DNA of 64,000 bases from Diphasiastrum complanatum. Taxonomy: Eukaryota; Streptophyta; Lycopodiopsida; Lycopodiales; Lycopodiaceae. Below the pieces are notes generated by a model. It searched no databases. It was not told the DNA's origin and was given only the letters and a program-made list of their open reading frames with translations. The stretch's first letter is position 1, and every line of letters starts with the position of its first letter. This document shows, one piece after another, positions 32,228 through 42,271 of this stretch. A program made the position numbers and the translations under genes. The stretch spans positions 14,933,132 through 14,997,131 of the forward strand of contig CM055105.1 in assembly GCA_029204225.1 (NCBI GenBank). Reading direction: 5' to 3'.

Positions 32228-33205
32228 CCGGTCTTATCATAGACAAGCTGAATGGATCCAATTATCATTTGTGAAAATTTAAGATGAAGACCTTGCTAAT
32301 CGCCAGTGAATTATGGGATGTTGTTACAGGTATAGAAGTAAAACCTGAAGATGCCAACTCAAAGTGGAAATCGAAGGACGGTAAAGCTTTTGCACTTATT
32401 ATCCTGAATATATCAGATACATAGATTGGACACATAGTTGAAGCTAAAACGTCAAGAGATGTTTGGGACATCCTGAACTCACTATATGATGTGAGGGACA
32501 TAACTACCAAGTTACATCTACGATGGAAATTCTTCACATTCAAGTTGTCTATTGGTGATTCTCTTCAGAATCACATCAACTAGTTTAAGAATCTCTTGCA
32601 ACATATGGCCGCTGTTGGATCAGTCATAGACGATCAAGACGCAATTACGACATTGCTTTCAAGCTTGCCCCCTACATATGAGAACTGGGTGATGATCATA
32701 TCGACACACTCAAACTTAACTCTTACTAGGGTTATCACTATGTTGCTGCAAGAAGATAATCGAAGAAGTTAAGACACCTCGTCGGCTTTCTCCTCTCAAG
32801 CTCTATATGTCAACAAAGGCTCTAAGCGAATGAAGCAGAAAAGCTCCAAGAAGGCTGCAACGAATCAGAAGCTGAGTCAAAGTCAAGAACAATCATCGAA
32901 TCCACAGTCGAAGAAGAAGATGTTTTGTAGGTATTGCAAGCGCAATAACCATGAGATCAAGGATTGTCGAATTCTCCAAGCGAAGAACACAACCAAGCAA
33001 CCTGATCAACAAGCAAACACAGTCTCATCATCTCCCCAGGTCGAAGTGGACGAAGGCGCATTTATGGTCAAAGATCAAAACGCGGTTTTGGATGATTCAT
33101 AGTTTCTGGATTTACCATTCAAAGTTTGGATAGGTACCAAACCTTCTTTATCAAACTTACAAGTTTTTGGATGTACTGCCTTTGCGTAAATACCTCGTGA
33201 TCTCA
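32228..33205 (+). pseudogene. Copia family A gag fused by deletion to the integrase end
   Basis: Gag translates as DKLNGSNYHL, then VEAKTSRDVWDILNSLYDV, LLSSLPPTYENWVMIISTHS, a Lys/Gln-rich part, and an intact CCHC zinc knuckle FCRYCKRNNHEIKDC (near 32930). Right after it, near 33100, the frame carries FLDLPFKVWIGTKPSLSNL and QVFGCTAFA, which is the C-terminal edge of the integrase core ('P.E.W.G.KPS..HLRVFGC'). Protease, pre-integrase and the DDE core are missing, so a deletion of about 1.2 kb joined gag to the end of integrase. Another deletion joins this to the LTR near 33215. A few stops are present. Confidence 0.88.
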
Positions 33206-33214
33206 AAAATTTCG

Positions 33215-33946
33215 ATATCGTCACCTTTTGCGACAGTGTCGCCTGTGGCTGTTTTAGTTCATTTTTGTAGAAGTGACAATTTGGTTCATTTATGCAGACA
33301 GAACGTTTACGACCAATTTCACCGCTTATCAGCAATCAATGAAGAGGAACCCGATGGATGCCAATGAATACCAACCAATTGGCAATCGCAATTGGTGACC
33401 TAATTTCTTACTATAAATAGCCGATTATATTCATACAATTTTAATGTAAGTAGTTTAATATCATCAAGTATTGCAAGTTAGCTCTCTATCAAGCTTTTAA
33501 GCTTGAACTCTCTTGAGCATTCTAGCTCATTTTTAGAGTTATATTTTAGAGTTGCTATTGCGCTATTGCTTATCAACATAGTTGCTTGTTATCAAACTTA
33601 TCCTCAGTTACTCAGAAACAGCTTAGAGTGCACGGTTTCTATCCGCTAATGTTTTGCGCTCATTAGCATCTAATTTTGTTTTTCTGAATCAATACTATCT
33701 TTTATTGCATTCAGTATATGTCAGAATGCATGCATCTCTGTATTTCCTTTGTAACTGATAAAATTGTCTGAGAATTCAATACTTCATGTTTGGCTACGTA
33801 ATCACTTAGTATCTAGCGAATTCAAAGTTAGTTGCTAAAGATTGAACGTGATTCTCATCACTACTGCTTTGTTCAATTTTTGATAGGCGTAGTCATGCAC
33901 TGGAAGTAGAAAGTTTCCGCTATGATTATCTAACCTATTTCCGACA
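33215..33946 (+). repeat. Copia family A LTR, 5'-truncated
   Basis: Contains TTCATTTATGCAGACAGA, CTATAAATAGCCG (a likely LTR TATA box, about 33410), GCTCTCTATCAAGC and TTGATAGGCGTAGTCATGCA, and ends ATTTCCGACA (33946). The same sequences appear in reverse order and complement at 57.69-58.35 kb. The first part of the LTR, including TGTTGGATTT and the minisatellite, is missing, because the deletion from integrase enters the LTR. Confidence 0.82.
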
Positions 33947-33955
33947 ACAAAGCCT

Positions 33956-34950
33956 GCTCTAATACCACTATCACGATCGCCAAGTGAAGATCACTCAAGA
34001 TCATGTCGCATGCAATCAAAAGGATACCTGTGGAGCCAAACCACCCAACCAACAGGAAACGAAAAGTCAAATCCCTAACCGCTTCACCCCCGAGCTACGA
34101 TGACGAAATGCAAGAGAGGAGAGGACTAGTCATGTTACGTCCATGTCTTCCAAGATCAAGATCCTCTCCTCTCTTAAATTCAGTCATCATGGAAGACATG
34201 GACATAACATGACTAGTCATGTGTGAACTTGCACGTCCATCATCTATCAACGATCAATTCAAAGATACATTAGAAGAAAAAAGAGTTGTAGACATCATAG
34301 TTGAACTCACATCAACCTCATTCAAAATATAGTTACCTTGCTTACCATCTTCACCTTGACCTTTTTTTTGAAACATCAAATTAAACTTTTGATTGCTCCG
34401 CGCCCTCTTCTTCATATTTGCTAGTCAATGCTCCTTGGCACACACTTTACAACTCCTTCAAGAAAGAAAGCTCCCTTTGAATTGCATGGATGTGAACTTG
34501 GTTCTTATATCCTTGTCCAAATCCATTGAGTATTTAAACAAGTTTTCTCTCCTTTATTGCATCTCCAACGATCTCAAGCTCCCTATTGAGTGATGTGATC
34601 CTCAATACACAAGCATTCGCCAAATCCTCTTCAAATCAATAAATTTGGTTGATTTTGTTTTTTATGGTTAGCATCCTTGAGGCATTCTTGGATTAATCAA
34701 TCCAAATCCTCCTTTGTTCTAGTGGCTCCATTCAACACTTTGAGAAGCTCATTTGACACACTCATTTTGATAATGTATACATCAAGTCTTGCTCTCTTGT
34801 CATATTTGGCTCCTTGTGCTTTTTGAGGCCTTGGCTCCCACCCTATCACAATATCCATTAGATCCTATGTAAACAATACAAATTCCATCATAATCTTCCA
34901 TATAGACTAGTTAGAAAAAGTCAATCTATTACTTCACTCCAACACAAAAA
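33956..34950 (-). pseudogene. Copia family B gag-protease remnant
   Basis: Minus-strand translation from about 34940: SIWKIMMEFVL, then DLMDIVIGWEPRPQK, IIKMSVSNELLKVLNGATR, and from 34590 EIVGDAIKERKLV followed by ILNGFGQGYKNQVHI and ELSFLKEL, all Copia gag blocks. Near 34240 LIDDGRASSHMTSHVMS resembles the protease start ('WLIDSGAS.HMT'), with the active-site DSG changed to DDG. A primer-binding-like GCTCTAATACCA (33956-33967) lies at the far left, where it does not belong for this orientation. Heavily damaged, with an interleaved inverted repeat at 34.11-34.22 kb. Confidence 0.72.
34112..34218. repeat. Two interleaved inverted repeats
   Basis: Arm A (34112-34125, AAGAGAGGAGAGGA) pairs with 34162-34175 (TCCTCTCCTCTCTT). 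Arm B (34124-34151, from GACTAGTCATG to CATGTCTTCC) pairs with 34191-34218 with one mismatch in 28. The order A, B, A', B' cannot form one hairpin with both stems nested; both together would be a pseudoknot. It lies inside the Copia family B protease remnant. Confidence 0.85.
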
Positions 34951-34954
34951 TATC

Positions 34955-36190
34955 ATGACTATTTTAAATAGAGCTCAATCAAACTTGATTAAAACAAGAT
35001 ACTATGCAATAAACCCTAAGCAAGTGCTTCACAAGCACTATATAAGTGTGCAAAGATAGATCCTTTGACACAGACAAGATATTATATTAGATCTATAAGA
35101 AAATGAATGCAATCTTTGCTTAATCAATAAGATCTACTTTGGTTTTTTGGGACTTATTATTAGGTTGAATTTCTATTGTGGTTGAGCTTTGGATAGGTAG
35201 ATGATTCTAGATAGATGCTAGAAAAAGATCTATCGATTGTGCATTTGTAGGTAAAAGCTTCAAGGAAGTGGGAATAGCATGTGCTCCATCTTTTTGAGGG
35301 AAATCTATATTGAGTTCTCTTTTCTATTTCTATTTGTGAAAATTATGATGAAACTAGTGATTTAAGTTTCTTGAGCTTTTCTTTTTGTTACTAGGTATGC
35401 TTATGTGCTAAAAGATCAAAAGAGAATGTGAGAGATCTTAAAATAAAAGTAGTAGTTCACACTTGTTCTTCTTTCCATGCTTGTGGTCCTTGTATAGTTT
35501 TAGAGCTTTTGTTGAAGGTTGTGGTCACTAAATGGCAATCTTGTGATGTGAGCTCAGTATCAGCTCCTCATTAGAACAATTCCCATTCAATATTATGACT
35601 TATTCTTCTCAGAAATCCCTGCCAAGCTCTTTCAAAGATACCATGTGGCAACAAGTAATATTCAAAGGAAAGGTGAGAAGAGGGAATCCATCTATTCGTG
35701 TGTCTCTATCTATTCATTTGGTGATGTTTGGATCCTTTATGCCTGGCATAGGAGCCAACTTAAATGAAAGAACATACAATATGAACGTAAGATATACCAC
35801 ATAGCAAGGCAATAAGTGAGCTCAACAATATCACTGTTGTAAATGACATACTTGATACGTGCCTGCAGTTATCTCCAGTATTCACTATAACTTGGACTAG
35901 CCAATGGCACAGCTTTCTTCAGAGCATTCTGAACCAGAGACAAGCTTACACTTTGTAAGCTAGCACACTGAGTTGTTTCTTCACCTCTAACCAAAGTGAT
36001 GCTTTTACCCATTGAAATAATAACAAGTTCATAATTATTGCAGAAATTTCATCTTTGTCTCATCATTCTGTCATTTGAATTTGGAGGCTTGATATGGTCA
36101 TGTGAGGCAAACAACTGCCTCGTACCAAATTGTCACATAAGCTACATCACAAATTGCTCTGATGACTGTTTTTAGTTACTTTCCAAAGAT
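34955..36190. other. Non-coding spacer
   Basis: No convincing coding or structural RNA. An ORF at 35595-35804 starts MTYSSQKSLPSSFKDTMWQQ and is not recognised. The part up to about 35500 may include a decayed LTR of the family B element. Confidence 0.45.
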
Positions 36191-36199
36191 ACCATAGTA

Positions 36200-36765
36200 T
36201 TGGGGAAACGTGTTTCCCAGCCCTTTTTGGTGGGAAACATGTTTCCCAGCATGCCTTGTGTCCCCAAACCTGGGAAACAACCCAGGGAAACGGGGGAAAC
36301 GGTCGTTTCCCCAATGGGGAACGTGTTCCCCATCAGGGAAACAATCATTCCCAACAACGCCATAGTAAGGGAAACATGTTTTTCTTCCTTGAAAAAAAAT
36401 GACCTTGAGAGGCTACAAGAGAGCTGTTTTGCTTGAAAATGGCCTAAAAACTGCCGGAAACCTGTCCAAAGCAGGTCATAATCGCACCGGGGGTTCCACA
36501 ATATTGCTCCTCAAATTCAAGCTAGAAACAAACCCCTTTTTATTGGAAACCTTTTCCCTCGGAAAACTCCATCTTTGGACAGCAAGGAGCATTTTTGTGC
36601 TATGTAACATGGTATATGATGCATACTTTGAATCTTGCATTGTATTCTAGATTATATAGTGATGAATTGTTTCCCTGTTTCTTGTGTCCCATTTCTCATT
36701 TCCCATTTCTTGTTTCCTGGGGCGGGTGCATTTCCTGGGTGGGTGGGAAATGTTTCCCATAACTA
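36200..36765. repeat. Cluster of GGGAAAC palindromic words
   Basis: The word GGGAAAC (or its complement GTTTCCC, or the related GGGGAAC) appears more than ten times between 36200 and 36380 and several more times between 36660 and 36765. Many copies are arranged head to head as near-perfect palindromes: GGGAAACGTGTTTCCC (36203-36218), TGGGAAACATGTTTCCCA (36231-36248, perfect) and ATGGGGAACGTGTTCCCCAT (36314-36333). No coding is evident; minus ORF 36501-36172 is a by-product of the repeats. Dense short repeats in both orientations resemble the subterminal regions of CACTA-type transposons, an inference. Confidence 0.75.
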
Positions 36766-37270
36766 TGAAACATACAGTTCTTGGTCATTATGTCTACATG
36801 TCAAAAAGTAGCTGAATCTATTAACGTCAGCTACCCAACTGGTCCTAATATTCTTCTCCAGACAACTCATAAAGTGCAATCAATGAGAATTATAGAAGCT
36901 AAATAGGGCCTAATTTTCTGAAATGAGGCCATACAAGCATGTTTCATATGCCACAAAACCCCGTGATAATGGTACTTACACACTAAACAGGAAAAATCTA
37001 TGCACAACCTCAGTATCAGGTCTGCATGCAGGATAAGTTATTTTCCACTTGTACCATTCTGCAGCTGCCAGCACGTGGTCCTACTAGAACATTTGAATGG
37101 GGCCTAGGTTCCCAAAAAGCTTTCCCCTGGATCCAAGCCCCCCCGGTTTGGACTTAGCACTTTGGTTTGACAGGGAAAACCAAAACGACAACCTGATTAG
37201 CTGCAACTTGCAGAGTTATCACTGAATCAGACCAAGCTTTACTGGGATTATAGACCTGCTCTTATTTTAT
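36766..37270. other. Spacer, possibly 3' flank or intron of a minus-strand gene
   Basis: Non-coding; directly downstream (minus sense) of the probable last exon at 37274-37512. Confidence 0.4.
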
Positions 37271-37273
37271 ATC

Positions 37274-37512
37274 TCACACACGAACACCAAGATGAGCCTT
37301 CAACCTTCGCAATTTTGAATCTAGGCGGCCCATAACTGGCAGTTCATATGCATTAAGAAGCTCATCTACATGTGTACTTGAGAGTCTGGAAACATCTTCT
37401 GCAGTAGCTGGGAAATTTTCTGGAATGCTTCCATCTAAAGTAGGAACAGGAATGAGAGGATCTGTAGAATGACAACTTTCATTGATACGTCTTGCATCCT
37501 GACAGCGCATCC
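37274..37512 (-). CDS. Probable last exon of a host gene (SAP-like C-terminus)
   Basis: The minus-strand frame is preceded by a good acceptor (TTGACATATGTGCAG, exon from 37512). It encodes DPLIPVPTLDGSIPENFPAT, AEDVSRLSSTHVDELLNAYE and LPVMGRLDSKLRRLKAHLGV, ending at a stop at 37274. The last part, 'VDELL.AY.LPV.GRL..K...L..HLGVR', looks like a SAP-type helix-extended loop-helix motif, which binds DNA or RNA in many nuclear proteins. The composition is higher in GC and less biased than nearby TE debris, and there are no stops. Upstream exons should lie to the right; a minus frame at 37901-37740 (ELTFSPIMKRKRCNELKVES) might be one, but I cannot prove it. Family not identified. Confidence 0.5.
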
Positions 37513-37944
37513 TGCACATATGTCAAATAATACAAGGACAACACAAGTTTTCAGACGGATATGGGTTATATGTAAAATGTGGTCTTATCTTAAACCACTA
37601 ATAGCAAGGCTAAACGTTTTGAGTTTAAACAGCAAAAATTGACAATCTCAAGTGATAGTTCAATTTTTTCTTTATCAACTTTACAGCCAAAGCCTGTGAG
37701 TTTATATAAAAAAGAAGCAAAGGGTGAGGAGAAAGAGATAAAACAGACCAACAACTGACTTTCTGATTCAACCTTAAGTTCGTTGCATCTTTTTCGCTTC
37801 ATAATAGGTGAGAAAGTAAGTTCATTCATCACCACACTCCAAAGAAGGCCAGATGAGGAGCCAAGAAAATTATCTAACCAGTACATTGTATGGCTTAGCA
37901 TGTCAGAAATAGAAACCAGAAACTCGGAACAGCAGAGTAAACCC

Positions 37945-38290
37945 CTGCAATTAGCATTTTTCCCAATGCTTTGGTGAAGATATCAGCCACACACTCCCTT
38001 GATGAGACATGTTGAAGCTCCACCTCCTTTGCCATGGCTTGTTCTCTCACAAAATGATAAGCCACTTCCATATGCTTGCTCCTTGCATGAAAAATAGGAT
38101 AGCTTGCCTATGTTTGGGCTGAAAGGTTATCAAAAAAGATTATTGGACTCTCTGAAAAATCCATCAAGTGAAAATCCATCACCATCCTTTTGATCCAAAG
38201 CATCTCCTTTGTGCATGAAGTCAAGGCTTTGTACTCGGTCTCACTAGAAGATGATGAGATTGTTGCAATCTTGAAACATTCTTGGGTCTA
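37945..38290 (-). pseudogene. Copia RNase H C-terminal remnant
   Basis: Minus-strand translation gives ISSSSSETEYKALTSCTKEM and LWIKRMVMDF, then ARSKHMEVAYHFVREQAMAK, EVELQHVSSRECVADIFTKA and LGK. This is the end of a Copia polyprotein, where RNase H removes RNA from the hybrid. It shows the normal sequence (VREQ..KEVELQHV) at the place where another copy at 61.5 kb carries a huge Arg-Glu repeat. No LTR follows that I can identify. Confidence 0.85.
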
Positions 38291-38330
38291 CAAAGAAAAG
38301 ACTCTCCGCAAACATACTTGAAAAAAACAT

Positions 38331-38630
38331 ATGGGTTACGAATTGCAGACTGTCAGTTTCCTTGGTCCGAACACATTGGGCTCAATAAAGGTAAGTGAAA
38401 CTGCACTTAAGGCTTTTCATTGGCAACAACAAGATGCCAACTTGCAAAAAGCTACACAATTCTTGGACCTTATCTGCAATGATGAGATTGATATTTTTAC
38501 TGATCGAAACTGGTTCCAAAAAAAGAAGCTAGAAGCCAACCATTTGGATGAACATAATGTCTCGATAGAATTGATCGTTTATATGGTACTCCTTAATATG
38601 GTAGCAACAAAGTTAGGGGTTAGGCCGTAA
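38331..38630 (+). CDS. Unrecognised 99-codon ORF
   Basis: Opens at ATG 38331 (MGYELQTVSFLGPNTLGSIK) and ends at TAA 38628-38630. Balanced composition, predicted mostly helical, with no signal peptide or membrane segment. Part of the following sequence has a coding look in another frame (DRILDLHSGEKVDMTEKVDY near 38650), so it may be the first piece of a broken gene. No family recognised; it could be chance. Confidence 0.25.
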   Translation: MGYELQTVSFLGPNTLGSIKVSETALKAFHWQQQDANLQKATQFLDLICNDEIDIFTDRNWFQKKKLEANHLDEHNVSIELIVYMVLLNMVATKLGVRP

Positions 38631-38639
38631 GAACCCTCT

Positions 38640-39588
38640 ATGACAGGATACTAGACCTACATAGTGGGGAAAAAGTGGATATGACAGAAAAAGTTGACTA
38701 TCATTCGTCTAATGCTCCCTATGGAATCTGGAGAGCAAGTCGAGTTAGAGACATATCATTAAGGCTATGTTATTCATGATTGAAATCTTAATTACTTTCA
38801 ACCCCACGACATTCTTGATTACATGATTCACTTATGTTGGGTCAACTTACATTAAGCGAATAAGACTGGCAGTATCTATCATTGAGCCAAGTGGTAAGTG
38901 TTATCTACTTGAGTTGATACATAACAACGCCCAGGGTTCTCACACAAAGCCAGGAATGGATCAGTGGATATGGAGCCATTGATACATCTTTGACGTGTAT
39001 GTGCAGTTGCAATATGTCATGTGTCTACCATGCATGGGAGAGTGCTATCATGAACCTGTACACAGGGGTTCAGTGTCATTCATCATCAGCCTATATGCTA
39101 TGCGAGAACAACAATGTTGGAGTCTACGACACCTTTATCATCTAAGTCTTGATAGTCGCTCAGGGGTATGGTTGTCGATAGCTCCAGCCTCCATTGCTCG
39201 AGGGTGAGCCTGAATGTATTCCATCATTGGGTGGTAAACTGGCAATCCAATTTCATGCTGTGCAGGTTTAGGAGGTGTATACAAATTTTAGAAAGCGGAT
39301 CCCCTTGGTGGTCAATTATAGGGCTCATATTGAGATATTGACCGAAGAGTCATTTTCGAGATGTTTTCATCTACAACAACTTTTATAGGGCAACTTTATC
39401 ATATTGCTAATTGATGTGTCTACTATCTTTTGACCCCATGTGCATATTTCCAAACGCATTATGTGAGTTCTCATTGTTGCATGTGTGATGTAATTCATGG
39501 TGCTTTACTGGCTGTGTGATTGTAGATAATTACTACAATGAAAGTTCATGGATTTGAGCTTGTAGTATCCAGTGAAACCTGTTCCTAA
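38640..39588. other. Non-coding or decayed coding stretch
   Basis: A frame near 39270-39420 (VYTNFRKRIPLVVNYRAHIE) looks coding but is short. Nothing else is recognised. Confidence 0.4.
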
Positions 39589-39700
39589 GGTTTTTCCTTA
39601 GGAAGAGGTACGTTCCATTCCTTAGGAAAGGGCGTTCCATTCCTAAGGAATGGTTTTCAGGAACGGGCTTCCGGTACAGTAACCTCTGGAAACGCCAGGA
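39589..39700. repeat. Cluster of TTCCTAAGGAA / GGAACG words
   Basis: Several copies of TTCCTTAGGAA, CGTTCCATTCC and a head-to-head CCATTCCTAAGGAATGG (arms CCATTCC/GGAATGG) lie within about 80 bp. The theme returns at 39.87-39.92 and 40.72-40.79 kb. It is the same style of organisation as the GGGAAAC cluster at 36.2 kb but with another word. Confidence 0.7.
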
Positions 39701-41450
39701 TCACGTGACGCGTAAGGAGTTGCCTAGATCAGACAGGAGCATTTTTTCAAATGTAACAAAGATCCGACTCTCAGGAACGATGTCTTCAGACAGTCAGATC
39801 AGACATGTACAATCAAAATCTTTCTTTACAAAAAATCTACGTAATGAACCGTTCCTTTCGTAGTTTAGGAACGGTACGGAACTGTACCTAGGAACGGTTC
39901 CTTTTCGTTCCTAGGAACTAAGGTAGTATCAATGTAAATCTTCAAGCACAAGTAGATTGAATGTGGTCTTGTAATCATTGAATATGGGCGGGGATACAAA
40001 TTTGATGATACAACCATTTGCATCATGAAAAGTTGCTTCATGCTAGGTTCTGGTTGCATGAAGTGAGCTCTAGACTTCACTTGAGCCTTTCTTGAAATTT
40101 CTTTGTGAAAACCTTGTCTCAACAAAATAGTGACCATTAAAATCTGTAGATCAAACTTATTTTTAAAAAAAAATGAGTAGCCCGCATACTGTCTATTCAC
40201 AAGATCAGAAGTCATTTCTACGCTGAAATCAGTCTGATATGCCAATTAAGTGGATTTACAGTAATAAACCTGGCAGCCATTCTGTGAAAACATATGCATA
40301 TGTCATCATTGGGCTAAAACTAATCTGATGTGCAAGCAATTCCTAAGAAAAACGAGCTGTGGAAGTTCTTTTGCAGAGAGTCCAAATAATTCCTTCCAGA
40401 AAAATCAAATATTGGAGTCAGAACTTTATCCGTAGTCATTTTAGTTCATTATGAGCTTGATAGTTTTGAAAAGCTCCATTTCCAGGTTTTATGATACCTT
40501 TCAAATCGCCTTTTCGAACCGTGTTTGAATCGGGAAAAAATCGGCTTTTCCAGGTTCGAACAGGCGAATCGGTCACGTGACGCGTAATGAGTTGCCTCGA
40601 TCAGGCAGGAGCATTTTTTCAAATGTCACAAAGATCCAACTCTCAAGAACGATTTCTTAAGACAGTCGGATCAGACATGTACGATCAAAATCTTTCTTTA
40701 CAAAAAATCTACGTAATGAACCGTTCCTTTCGTAGTTTAGGAACGGTACGGAACCGTACCTAGGGACGGTTCCTTTTTATTCCTAGGAACTATGGTAGTA
40801 TCAATGTAAATCTTCAAGCACAAGAGTAGATTGAATGTGGTCTTGTAATCATTGAATATGGGTGGGGAAACAAATTCGATGATACAACCATATGCATCAT
40901 GAAAAGTTGCTTCATGCTAGGTTCTGGTTGCATGAAGTGAGCTCTAGACTTCACTTGAGCCTTTCTTGAAATTTCTTTGTGAAAAGCTTGTCTCAACAAA
41001 ATAGTGAACATTAAAAGCTCTAGATCAAACTTATTTAAAAATAAAATGATTAGCCTGCATACTGTCTATTCACAAGATCAGAAGTCATTTCTACGCTGAA
41101 ATCAGTCTGATATGCAGATTAAGTGGATTTACAGCAAACATAAACCTGGCAGCCATCCTGTGAAAACATGTGCATATGTCATCATTGGGCTAAAACTCAT
41201 ATGATGTGCAAGAATTTCCTAAGAAAAACGAGCTGTGGAAGTTGTTTTACAGAGAGTCCAAATGCTTCCTTCCAGAAAAATCAAACATTGGAGTCAGAAC
41301 TTGATGCGTAGTCATTTTAGTTCATTATGAGCTTGATAGTATTGAATAGCTCCATTTCAAGGTTTTATGGTACCTTTTGAATCACCTTTTCGAACCGTGT
41401 TTGAATCGGGAGAAAATAGGCTTTTCCAGGTTCGAACAGGCGAATTGGTT
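39701..41450. repeat. 872 bp tandem duplication
   Basis: TCACGTGACGCGTAA begins at 39701 and again at 40573, and the two ~870 bp copies can be followed to the end of the second at about 41450 (AGGTTCGAACAGGCGAAT). They are highly similar by eye. Each holds a palindromic ACGGTACGGAACNGTACC block with AGGAACGGTTCC words, and a minus-strand frame with ISRKAQVKSRAHFMQPEPSM, open in both copies (within 40245-39865 and 41011-40814). I do not recognise that peptide; its preservation may just reflect recent duplication. Confidence 0.88.
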
Positions 41451-42192
41451 TTAGGTTTTTTTTTTTTTCAAAACATTAGTCACACCATACATATTACATA
41501 TTACAATGTACCATGTACATGGCTAGTTAGTAGTAAATTAGCAAATGTTCAATGATTCAAATTTCACGAAAAAGACAATGTATACAATGTGCATTGTTTA
41601 ACTTTAAACTGTTAACAGGTAATAGATTATAGTACTATCTTCTAACAGCTTGCAAGCATAGAATTAATGAACCGTTATCAGTTCACCCCGGTTCTGAGAA
41701 CCGTACAGTTAACTGTACGGTTCTTGAAGCATTTTGCCCAGAACCGTGGTAAACCGTACTGATTAATTAATTAATTTTTTTTTAGTTTACCCCCCAAAAA
41801 TAACCCAAAAATATGCAAAAAAAGGGCCAAAAAAATCTGTAAAATCTGTGAATTCTGTGAAATCATCTGTGAAATCTGTCAATCATCTGTCAAATGACTC
41901 AAATCATCTGTATTATCTGTGAATTGCATTCATATGACTGATAGCCTATGTCGATTTGTCGTTCTAATCTCCGCACCTAATACGCTTCCGCAAAGCTAAA
42001 TCTAAAACTGAATCAATTCGTGCATGGCTATGGAATCGATCGTGTCGATCCGGTGACTTCGAAGCCGTGATCAAGTAGGGCAGACTTCGATCCGTCGAAG
42101 TCGGTCTGAATCCGATAGCATAGCTGCATGCACCGAGGATTTCCGTTAGCTTCTCTCTGTTGCGATGCACACTCTCGCAGCGACGATATCCC

Positions 42193-42195
<3 letters not shown>
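41451..42195. other. Non-coding stretch with short repeats
   Basis: Contains a perfect palindrome at 41697-41724, poly-A/T runs, and about 41820-41930 a loose tandem array of 'AATCTGTGAAATCATCTGTC'. The flank at 42100-42195 is where the LINE 3' tail inserted. Confidence 0.5.
41697..41724. repeat. 28 bp perfect palindrome
   Basis: The left half is AGAACCGTACAGTT and the right half is its exact reverse complement, with no spacer. GAACCGT/ACGGTTC words occur again in the next 40 bp (AGAACCGTGG, AAACCGTACT). Confidence 0.95.

Positions 42196-42196
<1 letters not shown>

Positions 42197-42268
<72 letters not shown>
42197..42268. repeat. (AG)36 microsatellite forming the tail of a LINE
   Basis: A 72 bp uninterrupted run. 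On the minus strand it is (CT)n and follows directly after GACATTAATAAAG, the end of the LINE 3' untranslated region, so it occupies the place of a poly(A) tail. Confidence 0.9.

Positions 42269-42271
<3 letters not shown>

Noticed and set aside
36172-36501. Minus ORF of 109 codons with GNTFPIGETTVSP-type repeats
   Set aside because: Generated by the GGGAAAC/GTTTCCC words; no family match, and the opposite strand gives an equally open frame.
37590-37901. Minus ORF of 103 codons as an upstream exon of the SAP-like gene
   Set aside because: No convincing acceptor, and the last part is AT-rich hydrophobic sequence; only ELTFSPIMKRKRCNELKVES looks coding, which is not enough to list.
40520-40560. 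Possible tRNA gene (GGTTCGAAC B-box-like strings at about 40553 and 41430)
   Set aside because: No A box, no cloverleaf and no acceptor stem around either site; the strings are part of the 872 bp duplication.
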